DNA from: Longibaculum muris
GTDB lineage: Bacteria > Bacillota_I > Bacilli_A > Erysipelotrichales > Coprobacillaceae
Reading direction: 5' to 3'
DNA length: 64,000 nucleotides
Assembly: GCF_004343035.1 (NCBI RefSeq)
Contig: NZ_SMCQ01000008.1
Span: 1 to 64,000 of the forward strand
Every line of letters starts with the position of its first letter. Position 1 is the first letter of the stretch. Made by a program: the position numbers and the translations under genes. Below, piece by piece: positions 28,406-37,208 of this stretch. A model generated the notes under the pieces. It worked only from the letters and a program-made list of their open reading frames with translations, did no database searches and was not told the origin of the DNA.

Positions 28406-28761
28406 TGTGATCCCTCATCAAAAATTGTCTTTAGACCATTATAAATAAAATCATATTCTTTGAGACATTGTTGATAAAATTCATCTGTTGTAGCATGATT
28501 TTCTTTACGTAAATCATCAACCCAATTCTTTGTGATACAAAATAAAGATTTCATTGCTAAATTACCAGAAACTCCTTTAAGCGTGTGAACAGATTTTAAT
28601 AATAAATCGTAATCCTGGTTTAAATAAGCTTGTTTAATTGTATTTATTGTTTCATCATTTAAAAATTTTTTTAATAATTTTAAAGCCAACTGTTCATGAT
28701 TGGCTAATCTCGACAATAAATCATCATAATCTATTCCTATTTTTAACATTTCCTCTCGCAT
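28402..28761 (-). CDS. Stand-alone histidine phosphotransfer (Hpt) protein
   Basis: 119 residues, all-helical Hpt domain with phospho-accepting His59 in VHTLKGVSGN. It shuttles phosphate between receivers in a multistep relay. Here it can connect the receivers of the hybrid kinase with the REC-HD-GYP protein encoded next door. First gene of the operon, with AAAGGTGGG before the ATG. A second ATG 12 nt downstream is possible. Confidence 0.9.
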   Translation of the reverse strand: MREEMLKIGIDYDDLLSRLANHEQLALKLLKKFLNDETINTIKQAYLNQDYDLLLKSVHTLKGVSGNLAMKSLFCITKNWVDDLRKENHATTDEFYQQCLKEYDFIYNGLKTIFDEGSQ

Positions 28762-28841
28762 GTTTATCCCACCTTTTATTCACCTCCTATTATAAACTAT
28801 TTTTAAATAATTCATAGTTTTACTTGTCATAAAATAAAAAC

Positions 28842-28869
28842 TTGTGACATTTTCATGATTCGTTATAAT
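28842..28869 (+). promoter_or_regulatory. Promoter of the LURP-like gene
   Basis: TTGTGA (28842-28847), 16-bp spacer, TATAAT (28864-28869), then AAGGAGG. Confidence 0.65.
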
Positions 28870-28886
28870 AAAGTTAAGGAGGATTT

Positions 28887-29360
28887 ATGAAATTATTATT
28901 TAAACAAAGACTATTTTCATGGTTTGATAGCTATGATATTTATGATGAAAACAATCTACCAGTTTATCATGTACAAGGAAAATTAAGTTGGGGACATTGT
29001 TTACAGATTTATGATCAAACACAAAATCACATTGGTACAATTAAGGAAGAAGTGCTTACTTTTCTACCTAAATTTAATATGTATTTAGGGGAACAATATA
29101 TTGGTAAAATCTATAAAGAATTTTCTTTTTTTAAACCCGTCTTTCATCTTGATTGTAATGACTGGAAAATTCAAGGGGATTGGTTGGAATGGGATTATCA
29201 AATCGTTACATCTCAAGGTCAACTTATTGCGACTGTATCTAAAGAAGTTTTCCATTTAACGGATACTTATGTTTTAGATATTATTCTTCCTCAAAACGCT
29301 ATTTATGTTTTAATGATTGTTTTGGCTATTGATGCAGAAAAATGCTCAAGACAAAACTAA
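28887..29360 (+). CDS. LURP-one-related / tubby-like barrel protein
   Basis: 157 residues, beta-rich. The order KQRLFSWFDSYDIYDENN ... VYHVQGKLSWGHCLQIYD ... GTIKEE ... WLEWDYQI is that of the LURP-one-related/YxjI family, which shares the tubby/scramblase fold. The C-terminus has a hydrophobic segment (YVLMIVLAIDAEKCSR) that fits the central helix of that fold, so it need not be a membrane anchor. Function in bacteria is unknown. Monocistronic. Confidence 0.8.
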   Translation: MKLLFKQRLFSWFDSYDIYDENNLPVYHVQGKLSWGHCLQIYDQTQNHIGTIKEEVLTFLPKFNMYLGEQYIGKIYKEFSFFKPVFHLDCNDWKIQGDWLEWDYQIVTSQGQLIATVSKEVFHLTDTYVLDIILPQNAIYVLMIVLAIDAEKCSRQN

Positions 29361-29385
29361 AGGACAAGATTTCTCTTGTCCTTTT
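29359..29385. terminator. Bidirectional terminator
   Basis: AAAGGACAAGA / TCTTGTCCTTT, 11-bp stem, between the converging LURP-like and rlmH genes. Confidence 0.85.
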
Positions 29386-29387
29386 GC

Positions 29388-29867
29388 TTATTTATGATAA
29401 GTTTCATGCTTGATAATCTTAAATGCACGATAAACTTGTTCAACTAAAATTAAACGCATTAATTGATGAGGAAATGTCATTTTAGAAAAACTAATACGTT
29501 GATTAGCACGAGTTAGTACTTCTTCCCCATGTCCTAATGAACCTCCAATAACAAAATCAATGGTACTCTTGCCATTAATCATACAATTCTCTATTTTCTC
29601 AGCAAATTGAATAGAATCAACAGCTTGTCCACTCACATCTAATAAAATCATATAATCATCTTGTTTGACTTTATCTAAGATTCTTCTTCCTTCTTTAGCT
29701 TTCACCATCATTTCTTGAGCTAATGATGCTTTTTCTGGAATACGTTCATCAGCAACTTCAATGACTTCTACATCTCCATATGCTGATAATCTCTTTAAAT
29801 ACTCATTGATTCCATCTTCTAAATACTTTTCTTTCAATTTTCCAACACAAATAATTTTAATCTTCAT
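29388..29867 (-). CDS. rlmH: 23S rRNA (pseudouridine-1915 N3)-methyltransferase
   Basis: 159 residues, exactly the usual RlmH length. MKIKIICVGKLKEKYL at the N-terminus, the SPOUT knot segment VIGGSLGHGEEV and the C-terminal MTFPHQLMRLILVEQVYRA are diagnostic. It methylates helix 69 of 23S rRNA using SAM. The ATG at 29867 has GGAGG upstream and lies 11 nt inside the end of walJ, the standard walJ-rlmH arrangement. Confidence 0.97.
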   Translation of the reverse strand: MKIKIICVGKLKEKYLEDGINEYLKRLSAYGDVEVIEVADERIPEKASLAQEMMVKAKEGRRILDKVKQDDYMILLDVSGQAVDSIQFAEKIENCMINGKSTIDFVIGGSLGHGEEVLTRANQRISFSKMTFPHQLMRLILVEQVYRAFKIIKHETYHK

Positions 29868-30603
29868 ATTTTCCTCCTGATATGACATCAACTTGACTCG
29901 CGACTTTAATTTGATCAAATTGAATATTATGTTCCTTGAAAACTTGTTTGTATGTTTCTATTGCTTTTTCTTTAGTATTAGCTTCTTGAGATAAATGTGC
30001 AAGAATAATCTCTTTTGTATTCTCACCTATCATTTCACTCATCAGCTGAGCACTATACTCGTTGTTAAGATGTCCAACATCATTAAGAATTCTATTCTTT
30101 AAAAACATTGGTCGTTTTGTTGCCATTAACATTTCAATATCATGATTACTTTCAATAATATAATAATCTAAGTTTTTCATATATTGACGATTTTTTTGTG
30201 AAACATAACCTGTATCAGTCATATATAATAATTGTTCATCTGTTGAAATAACAAAACCAATTGGATCACTTGCATCATGACTTGTTTTAAGTGTTAAGAC
30301 ATCAAAAACACCAAATTGGCGATGAGTATAAGGAATTAATGTATGATATTCATCTAAATTCTCAATATTCTTTTTGGCACTGAAGATTTTATCAGTATCA
30401 AAAATATGAATATTTTTATTATGATCATAGTGATCATGAGTTAAAAATACATAAGTAATATCAGAATCATTAAAACCTAATTGTTCTAATTTGTATAAAA
30501 GCTGTTTTCTTGTGATTCCACAATCAATTAAAATACCACAGCCATCTTCATATACAAATGTTGCATTGCCTTTTGATCCACTTGCTAAAACATGAAATTC
30601 CAT
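29857..30603 (-). CDS. walJ: WalJ (YycJ)-family metallo-beta-lactamase-fold hydrolase
   Basis: 248 residues with the MBL motif THDHYDHN and downstream ligands in MTDTGYVS and ESNHD. LASGSKGNATFV is the typical N-terminus of the WalJ/YycJ group. The family is linked to the WalKR cell-wall system and DNA metabolism; here the walRK genes are absent and only rlmH follows. Confidence 0.92.
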   Translation of the reverse strand: MEFHVLASGSKGNATFVYEDGCGILIDCGITRKQLLYKLEQLGFNDSDITYVFLTHDHYDHNKNIHIFDTDKIFSAKKNIENLDEYHTLIPYTHRQFGVFDVLTLKTSHDASDPIGFVISTDEQLLYMTDTGYVSQKNRQYMKNLDYYIIESNHDIEMLMATKRPMFLKNRILNDVGHLNNEYSAQLMSEMIGENTKEIILAHLSQEANTKEKAIETYKQVFKEHNIQFDQIKVASQVDVISGGKYED

Positions 30604-30730
30604 AATTCGACTCCTTTATGACTCTATTATACAAATTTAAAAGATGAAAAACAACATAATTTAATTTTGAAAAACATATCATCATCTTTTCAAATATGTT
30701 AGAATAAGATTGTAAAGGAGGGGTTATATT

Positions 30731-31315
30731 ATGCCTAGAATTATTACAATTGCCAGAGAATATGGTTCAGGCGGGAGAATCATTGCCCAAAAAGTTGCTG
30801 AAAAGCTCGGTATTGTTTATTATGATAATGAAATTATCGATCTTGCAGCAAAAGAACTAGGAATTGATGTTGATACAATTCGTAAAGCATCAGAAGAAAA
30901 AACATCTAGTTTCATGTATACCATGTCATCATCTGCATTTACACTTCCTTTAAATGATCAAGTGTTTGCGATGCAATCAAAAATTATTCGTCATATAGCT
31001 AAACATGATACATGTATTATTGTTAATGGGTGTGCTGATTATATTTTAGAAGATTATGATGATGTTTTAACAGTTTTTATTCATGCACCGTTTGATTCAA
31101 GAGTTAAACGTGTAAAAGAAGATTATCAAGAAGAACATGATGATTATGAAAAATTTGTAGCAAGAAAAGATAAAGCAAGAAGTCATTATTATAACTACTA
31201 TACAACTAAAAAATGGGGTCAACTTACAAATTTTGATTTAACAATAAACAGTGATGTAGGACTTGATGAAGTCGCTGATATCATTGTTCAATTGTATCAA
31301 TTGAAAGAGAAGTAA
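30731..31315 (+). CDS. Cytidylate kinase-like protein
   Basis: 194 residues. IITIAREYGSGGRIIAQKVAEKLG is the start of the cytidylate-kinase-like family, with a modified P-loop (GSGGR in place of GSGKS/T), and the LID-like segment DKARSHYYNYYTTKKWG is typical. Canonical Cmk genes are different; substrates of this group are not defined. The stop codon overlaps the MATE start (TAATG), so the two are coupled. GGAGG lies before the ATG. Confidence 0.88.
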   Translation: MPRIITIAREYGSGGRIIAQKVAEKLGIVYYDNEIIDLAAKELGIDVDTIRKASEEKTSSFMYTMSSSAFTLPLNDQVFAMQSKIIRHIAKHDTCIIVNGCADYILEDYDDVLTVFIHAPFDSRVKRVKEDYQEEHDDYEKFVARKDKARSHYYNYYTTKKWGQLTNFDLTINSDVGLDEVADIIVQLYQLKEK

Positions 31316-32655
31316 TGGAAGAAAATAAAATGGGCGTTATGCCCGTCAACAAACTATTAATCTCTATGTCCTTACCAATGATTATCTCAATGCTTGTACA
31401 AGCCATGTACAACATTGTAGATAGTATCTTCGTTGCTCAAATCAGCGAAAATGCTTTAACTGCTGTCTCATTAGCTTTCCCTTTGCAAAATCTGATGATT
31501 GCTTTTGCAGGGGGAACAGCTGTTGGGGTGAATGCATTATTATCACGTAGTTTAGGTGAAAAGAATCAACACCATGTTAATCAAACTGCAGTCAATTCGA
31601 TTTTTATTTTCTTAATAACTGCACTTATATTCATGGTTGGTGGTTTAACACTATCAAATGTATTCTTTAATGTTCAAACTAATAATGCTGAAATTGTTAC
31701 AGCGGGAACACAATACTCTATGATTGTTGTAGGAGGTTCAATTGGTTTATTCTGCCAATTTTTATTTGAAAGACTCTTACAAGCAACCGGAAGAACATTA
31801 CATACAATGGTTACACAAGGACTAGGAGCCATTATTAATATTATTTTAGACCCTATTTTTATTTTTGGCTTATTTGGTATGCCAAAAATGGGTGTTGCAG
31901 GAGCAGCTCTTGCAACCATTACAGGTCAAATTATTGCCTGTCTACTTGCTATAATTTTCAATCTTAAATTTAATCATGATATTCATTTTAATTTTAAGGG
32001 CTTTAAACCTAATTTTCAAATTATTAAACAAATCTATTCTGTGGGGATTCCATCAATTATTATGCAATCTATTGGAAGTATCATGACATTTGGAATGAAT
32101 ACTATCTTAATTACTTTCTCAACAACAGCGACTGCTGTTTTTGGTGTTTACTTTAAACTTCAAAGTTTTGTTTTCATGCCAGTGTTTGGATTAAACAATG
32201 GAATGATTCCAATTATTGCTTATAATTTAGGAGCTAAACAAAAAGAAAGAATGTTTGATACAATTAAACTCGCAATGATTTATGCGACTGGAATGATGGT
32301 TATAGGGGTTATTGCTTTTGAAAGTATTCCTCAAGTCTTATTAAGCTTCTTTAATGCTTCTGAAGCAATGATTAAAATTGGAACACCCGCTTTAAGAATC
32401 ATTGCGATTCACTTTTTGATGGCTGGTTATTCAATTGTTTGTAGTGCTGTTTTCCAAGCAGTTGGAAAAGGAACATACAGTTTATTGACATCATTAATTC
32501 GTCAATTATTTGTCTTATTACCTTGTGCTTATCTTTTATCATTACTTGGTAATATAGACCTTATCTGGTTATGTTTCCCAATTGCTGAATTAGCTTCTGC
32601 AACAACATCAACAATCTTATTTCAAAAAATCAAAAAACATATTAACGCAATATAA
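31315..32655 (+). CDS. MATE-family multidrug/cation efflux transporter
   Basis: 446 residues with twelve membrane helices in two homologous halves. VDSIFVAQISENALTAVSLAFPLQ is the conserved MATE helix 1-2 region, and the second half repeats it (GMNTILITFSTTATAVFGVYFKLQ). It exports cationic drugs or metabolites in exchange for Na+ or H+. Coupled by TAATG to the cytidylate kinase-like gene; no regulator is adjacent. Confidence 0.93.
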   Translation: MEENKMGVMPVNKLLISMSLPMIISMLVQAMYNIVDSIFVAQISENALTAVSLAFPLQNLMIAFAGGTAVGVNALLSRSLGEKNQHHVNQTAVNSIFIFLITALIFMVGGLTLSNVFFNVQTNNAEIVTAGTQYSMIVVGGSIGLFCQFLFERLLQATGRTLHTMVTQGLGAIINIILDPIFIFGLFGMPKMGVAGAALATITGQIIACLLAIIFNLKFNHDIHFNFKGFKPNFQIIKQIYSVGIPSIIMQSIGSIMTFGMNTILITFSTTATAVFGVYFKLQSFVFMPVFGLNNGMIPIIAYNLGAKQKERMFDTIKLAMIYATGMMVIGVIAFESIPQVLLSFFNASEAMIKIGTPALRIIAIHFLMAGYSIVCSAVFQAVGKGTYSLLTSLIRQLFVLLPCAYLLSLLGNIDLIWLCFPIAELASATTSTILFQKIKKHINAI

Positions 32656-32683
32656 AAGGTCAAACTCAACGTTTGACCTTTTT
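32654..32683. terminator. Bidirectional terminator
   Basis: AAAAGGTCAAAC / GTTTGACCTTTT, 12-bp stem, between the MATE gene and the end of the sulfotransferase cluster. Confidence 0.88.
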
Positions 32684-32685
32684 CT

Positions 32686-33390
32686 TTATAACATTTGATA
32701 TCCGTAAGAATTAACAACTGCATCCAATGGAATACCTGCTTCACAATCTTCACAATGATGTGGATCAGATAATTTAAAGTTAGGTAAATCTTCATGTGTG
32801 AATACCCCATATACTGGATATTCATCAACTCTATCCACATTCGCAAAGATAACTGACAATCCAGTAACTTTTCCTCCATGTGCAAGAATTGTACCTATTG
32901 CTTTAGAAATTGTATGACCACTCATAGCTGTTGCTAAAACAACTAAAACATTCTTTCCTTTAATCATTGGTTGAATATTGTTTCTAACAACCATTTGACC
33001 AGTGTTATCAAATTCAGGTGTAATAACATAGAATGATTTATGTTTGTTATTTGAAGGGAATCCACCAGCAGTTAATTCTTCTGCTAAATAAGCCCCAATA
33101 ACCTCACATCCATCCATACAAATAATTGTATCAACAGGTGTACGATTTGCTCCTGTTTCAATAAGATTTTCAAAATTATAGCCTTTAAGATGCGCATTAA
33201 TTTTTACTTTTCTAACATATTTTTCAGCCATTACCTTAGCTACCAATTTTGCTTCAGATTGTCTCATTTTTAATGATGACATATCAATATAGTAATTAAC
33301 ATGGAAACGGTCACTTGAAAAATGTCCAGGTGTTACTTTTAATACCAATTTATCATTTTCCTTAGAAGGAATTCTGATTTGTTCTTTCAT
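32686..33390 (-). CDS. Phosphoribosyltransferase-like protein in the sulfotransferase cluster
   Basis: 234 residues. The C-terminal two thirds look like a type I PRTase Rossmann fold (orotate PRTase-like): VDTIICMDGCEVIGAYLAEEL, then the PRPP-loop position VLVVLATAMSGHTISKAIGTI. The two acidic residues normal for that loop (usually DDV/ITTGG) are replaced by Ala and Thr, so transferase activity is doubtful. The C-terminus has a possible metal site (DPHHCEDCEAG). Last gene of the run trxB-trxA-assT2-assT1, 31 nt after assT1. It may bind a nucleotide or sugar phosphate; true function unknown. Confidence 0.75.
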   Translation of the reverse strand: MKEQIRIPSKENDKLVLKVTPGHFSSDRFHVNYYIDMSSLKMRQSEAKLVAKVMAEKYVRKVKINAHLKGYNFENLIETGANRTPVDTIICMDGCEVIGAYLAEELTAGGFPSNNKHKSFYVITPEFDNTGQMVVRNNIQPMIKGKNVLVVLATAMSGHTISKAIGTILAHGGKVTGLSVIFANVDRVDEYPVYGVFTHEDLPNFKLSDPHHCEDCEAGIPLDAVVNSYGYQML

Positions 33391-33421
33391 ATTCTACTCC
33401 TTTCTTTATGTGAGAGAAATG

Positions 33422-35284
33422 TTAACAAGTGATTTCAATACCTGTTTCATATTTCTTATCATCAACAATGACACGTACTTTATAAGTTCCACTTAATCCA
33501 GCTTTATTGACTGAACATGTAACTTTTCTTGCATCTTTTTCAATAAATGTACCACAACATAATGCAGCAAATGGTGTTTTTGCAGTTGAAATGAAGTAAC
33601 CATGTTGTTCTTCACCTTGTTCTAACATCAACATAACCAATTGTCCTGATTCAAATGTTGCTTTGAAATTGAAACGATCATCTTCTTCTTCAATAGAAGC
33701 TTCATAGATATGAGAAAGTTCTTCACCACAACAATCCATAGGAATTAATGTATCAGATTCTTTTGTTACTCCCATATGTCCTAAGCGTTTTCCTTCACCT
33801 AATGGTAAATTATCTTGATTATGATACAAGCTTAATTTTTCAGCACGATAGAAATTACCTTTTACTTCTAATTCTAGCATCACTTCATCATCTAAAACTT
33901 CAACCGTAATAGAACGTGTTCTAACCATTGGATCATCTTGCATTAAAGCTGCAAATTGTTCAGATGCATCATCACCATAATATTGAATACCACCAGAGTG
34001 AACCATATAATGTCCTTCTTTATAATATTCAACATTACAAATATATTGAGAATAGAATTCTTGTCCTCTTTCTTTACCATATTGCCATACTTGTTTAATA
34101 GTCATATCATCAGTATTGATTTTATAACGAACTCCTCTTGAGAAGTTATCTTTATTTAAAATACGTTTTTCAGGATTTTTAGAACGGAAATGTCCGTTAT
34201 CAAAACACATAACATCACCATTAGGTGTAATTAAGTTAGCATGTTGTTCATATTGCCAATCAAAATCATTACCAACTGGTTTAAAGAAATATGGTGTATA
34301 TTCTTCAGGCCACATTTCAGGGTCACCAATGATCCAATTGAGTTTACCAGTATCGAAATCAATATTACACATACTATCAATATGACGACCAGAGAAAGTC
34401 AGAGAATTTGTATTTTCATCATACCAAACAGCATTGTTATGGAACCAGTCTTCTTCAGTCCAGCTACCACTTCTTGCAACTTTAGCTGGATCTAAGAAAT
34501 CTTTATAATCCCATGTTTTTATGATTTCACCAGTGTTACGATCAACCATCACGCACATATCTTCAACAGTTTCACTTGTTAAATCTTCTGTTAAGATAAG
34601 TAGGTTTCCATTTTCTAATTCGAATTGGTCATGATGGTAACCCCCTGGAATTGTGAATTCTTTAATAACTTTACCTACCATTGTCATTTCATAAATTCCT
34701 GACATATAGTAAGGAAGTCTCAATAAACGATGTGTACCAATTAAAATATTCCCATTTCTTGCACGTTTAATATCAAATACTGTAGGAATATTTAAATGCC
34801 ATCTAACATCACCAGCAAAGTCAAAACCTGTTGCTAAATCAGTTAAGGCTGGTGAAACAATAATTAACTCATCTCTTAAATAATGATAAGTTGTATTCAT
34901 ATGAACTAATTCAGGAACATCATTAGATAAAGGTTCAGTTTGAATCTTAACTGTATTTTTAGCTCCACGATATAATTCAATTTCAACAGTGTTTTCATAT
35001 CCACCATACAAACCTAAAACAGGTAAAATATGAGTTGTTGCTTTAGGGAATGTATGTTCCATTGTTGCTTCAGGAGTTTTTCCTAAAACTCTAACTGTTA
35101 CTGCTACTTCTTTTTCTGTTTTAAATAAGATAACTGCAGCTAATGGATTAATAAAGTAAGGATTTAATTTTACTAGTGGATTTTCCAATGTATAATTTCC
35201 ATTTTCTAATTCATCTAACATTGCTTTTTCAGCTTCAGTTTGACGATCAACCAAGCTTTTTGTGAAAGTATATTCAATAGCCAT
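33422..35284 (-). CDS. assT: Aryl-sulfate sulfotransferase, paralogue 1
   Basis: 620 residues: an Arylsulfotran_N-like N-domain (about 1-140) and a beta-propeller catalytic domain. Motifs include PGGYHHDQFE, EDWFHNNAVWYD, TFSGRHIDSM, QHANLITPNGD, CFDNGHFR and MVHSGG. In E. coli AssT the catalytic set is His252, His356, Arg374 and His436; here Arg of GHFR and His of MVHSGG are 62 residues apart, matching 374-436. It should move sulfate from one phenol sulfate to another phenol without PAPS. No signal peptide is present, unlike periplasmic AssT, so it is cytosolic. Lies 15 nt after assT2. Confidence 0.9.
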   Translation of the reverse strand: MAIEYTFTKSLVDRQTEAEKAMLDELENGNYTLENPLVKLNPYFINPLAAVILFKTEKEVAVTVRVLGKTPEATMEHTFPKATTHILPVLGLYGGYENTVEIELYRGAKNTVKIQTEPLSNDVPELVHMNTTYHYLRDELIIVSPALTDLATGFDFAGDVRWHLNIPTVFDIKRARNGNILIGTHRLLRLPYYMSGIYEMTMVGKVIKEFTIPGGYHHDQFELENGNLLILTEDLTSETVEDMCVMVDRNTGEIIKTWDYKDFLDPAKVARSGSWTEEDWFHNNAVWYDENTNSLTFSGRHIDSMCNIDFDTGKLNWIIGDPEMWPEEYTPYFFKPVGNDFDWQYEQHANLITPNGDVMCFDNGHFRSKNPEKRILNKDNFSRGVRYKINTDDMTIKQVWQYGKERGQEFYSQYICNVEYYKEGHYMVHSGGIQYYGDDASEQFAALMQDDPMVRTRSITVEVLDDEVMLELEVKGNFYRAEKLSLYHNQDNLPLGEGKRLGHMGVTKESDTLIPMDCCGEELSHIYEASIEEEDDRFNFKATFESGQLVMLMLEQGEEQHGYFISTAKTPFAALCCGTFIEKDARKVTCSVNKAGLSGTYKVRVIVDDKKYETGIEITC

Positions 35285-35299
35285 TTTGTACCTCTTTTC

Positions 35300-37156
35300 C
35301 TAGCATTCGATTTGAATGCCTGTTTCATATTTTTTATCATTAATAATAACTCTTACATCATAAGTTCCTTTTAAACCAGATTTATTAACACCAGTTCTTG
35401 TATTACGATCATCTGTATCTAAGAATGAACCACAGCACATAGCTGTTGCTGGTTTTGCAGTTGTAGGAATATAGTAACGATGAACTTCATCACCTTGTTC
35501 TAATAACATCATTGCTAAATCACCCTTCATGAAACGACAGAAGAATGTAAATTTATCCATTTCATCTTCAATTCGAGCATTGCAATCTTCTGGTAACATT
35601 TCACCACATGCTTCAGCTGGAATTTCTGTATCAAATTCTTTTGTAACACCCATAGAACCTAAAATTTTTCCTTCACCTAATTCTAAGTTTGTTCCTTCAA
35701 CATATAATTTCATTTTTTCAGCACGATAGAAATTACTATTTGTCTTTAATTCGTACATTTTTGTATTATTCACAACTTCAACAGTAATGGCTTGTTGATA
35801 TCCACCTGTTTGAATTGCAAATGGTCCTAATGCTTCAGAAGGAATACCATCTTTATCATAAGCAATACCACCAGAGTGAACTAAATAATGACCTTCATTA
35901 TAATATTCAACATTACAAATATATGGTGAGAAGAATTCAGCTCCACGATCCTTACCATATTGCCATACTTGTTCAATTGTCATATCTTTTGTATTAATTT
36001 TATAACGAACTCCTCTTGAGAAGTTATTATAAGCAGGTACTTTCTTTTCTTCTACCTTTGTTGAGTTATGATGGTTATCAAAACACATAACATCACCATT
36101 AGGAGTAATTAAGTTAGCATGTTGTTCATATTGCCATTCAAAATTATTTCCAACTGGTTTAAAGAAATACTTTTGCATATGTTCTGGCCAAGTTTCAGGA
36201 TCACCAATAATCCAGTTTAACTCTCCACTATCAAAGTCAATATTAACCATTGAATCAATATGACGACCAGAGAAAGTTAAAGAATTTGTATTAGCATCAT
36301 ACCAAACAGCATTGTTATGGAACCAATCCTCATCAGTATAAGATAAACCTTTTCCTTCACCAGGAGTCAAGAATTTCTTATAATCCCAAGTCTTTAAGAT
36401 TTCACCAGTATTACGATCTAATAAGATACACATATCTTCAACTGTATCACTTGTTAAATCTTCAGTTAAACATAATAAATTTCCATCAGGCATTTCAAAT
36501 TGATCATGATGATATCCACCTGGAACACGGAATTCTTTATAAATCTTTCCAACTGGACTCATTTCATATAACCCAGACATATAGTAAGGTAATTTAATTA
36601 AACGGTCAGTTCCAATTAATAAATTTCCATTTCTTAAACGTTTAACATCAAATACACATAATGCTGTTAAATGCCAACGAATATCTCCAGCAAAGTCAAC
36701 TCCAATAGATTTTTCACTACCAGCTGGTGTCAAGAACATAATATTATCTTCAAAATATTCTGGTGTTGTTTGAATATATTCAACAACACTATGATCACAT
36801 ACATCACCAATTTCAATGTGAATTGTTGTTGTATTTCCACGATATGGAGTGATTTCTACAGTATTATTATAATTAGCATATAAACCTAAAACTGGTAAAA
36901 CATGTGTTTTTGCTTTAGGAAAAGTGTGCACAATGTCAGCAGCCTTTGTTTTTCCTCTTACTCTAATTGTTACAGCAGTTTCTTCTTCTGTTTTAAAACA
37001 TACAACTGCAGATAATGGATTAATTAAATACACATTTGTTTTAACTAATGGATTTTCAACAGTATAATTTCCACTTTCAAATTCAGCTAACATTTTTTCT
37101 TCAGATTCTTTTTGTAATGGAATCCAATGTTCTATTTTTTTATATTCAACACTCAT
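35300..37156 (-). CDS. assT: Aryl-sulfate sulfotransferase, paralogue 2 (conserved Arg replaced)
   Basis: 618 residues, collinear with paralogue 1 throughout and without signal peptide. It keeps PGGYHHDQFE, DEDWFHNNAVWYD, FSGRHIDSM, QHANLITPNGD and YLVHSGG. At the position of CFDNGHFR it reads CFDNHHNS, so the Arg aligned with catalytic Arg374 of E. coli AssT is Ser, with no length change. Substrate contacts or activity must differ; a heteromeric partner or altered specificity is possible. Strong AAGGAGG before the ATG. A hairpin at 37183-37207 separates it from trxA. Confidence 0.88.
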   Translation of the reverse strand: MSVEYKKIEHWIPLQKESEEKMLAEFESGNYTVENPLVKTNVYLINPLSAVVCFKTEEETAVTIRVRGKTKAADIVHTFPKAKTHVLPVLGLYANYNNTVEITPYRGNTTTIHIEIGDVCDHSVVEYIQTTPEYFEDNIMFLTPAGSEKSIGVDFAGDIRWHLTALCVFDVKRLRNGNLLIGTDRLIKLPYYMSGLYEMSPVGKIYKEFRVPGGYHHDQFEMPDGNLLCLTEDLTSDTVEDMCILLDRNTGEILKTWDYKKFLTPGEGKGLSYTDEDWFHNNAVWYDANTNSLTFSGRHIDSMVNIDFDSGELNWIIGDPETWPEHMQKYFFKPVGNNFEWQYEQHANLITPNGDVMCFDNHHNSTKVEEKKVPAYNNFSRGVRYKINTKDMTIEQVWQYGKDRGAEFFSPYICNVEYYNEGHYLVHSGGIAYDKDGIPSEALGPFAIQTGGYQQAITVEVVNNTKMYELKTNSNFYRAEKMKLYVEGTNLELGEGKILGSMGVTKEFDTEIPAEACGEMLPEDCNARIEDEMDKFTFFCRFMKGDLAMMLLEQGDEVHRYYIPTTAKPATAMCCGSFLDTDDRNTRTGVNKSGLKGTYDVRVIINDKKYETGIQIEC

Positions 37157-37182
37157 TTTTCTTCCTCCTTTTATTTATATAA

Positions 37183-37207
37183 ATAATTGCGCAAAATGCG
37201 CAATTAT
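37183..37207 (-). other. Strong hairpin between trxA and assT2
   Basis: ATAATTGCGCA-AAA-TGCGCAATTAT, 11-bp perfect stem with a 3-nt loop, directly after the trxA stop codon. On the transcript it is followed by UUAUAUAAAU, not a clean U-tract, so it may be a leaky terminator, a processing site or a 3' stabiliser that tunes assT levels. Confidence 0.65.
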
Positions 37208-37208
37208 C

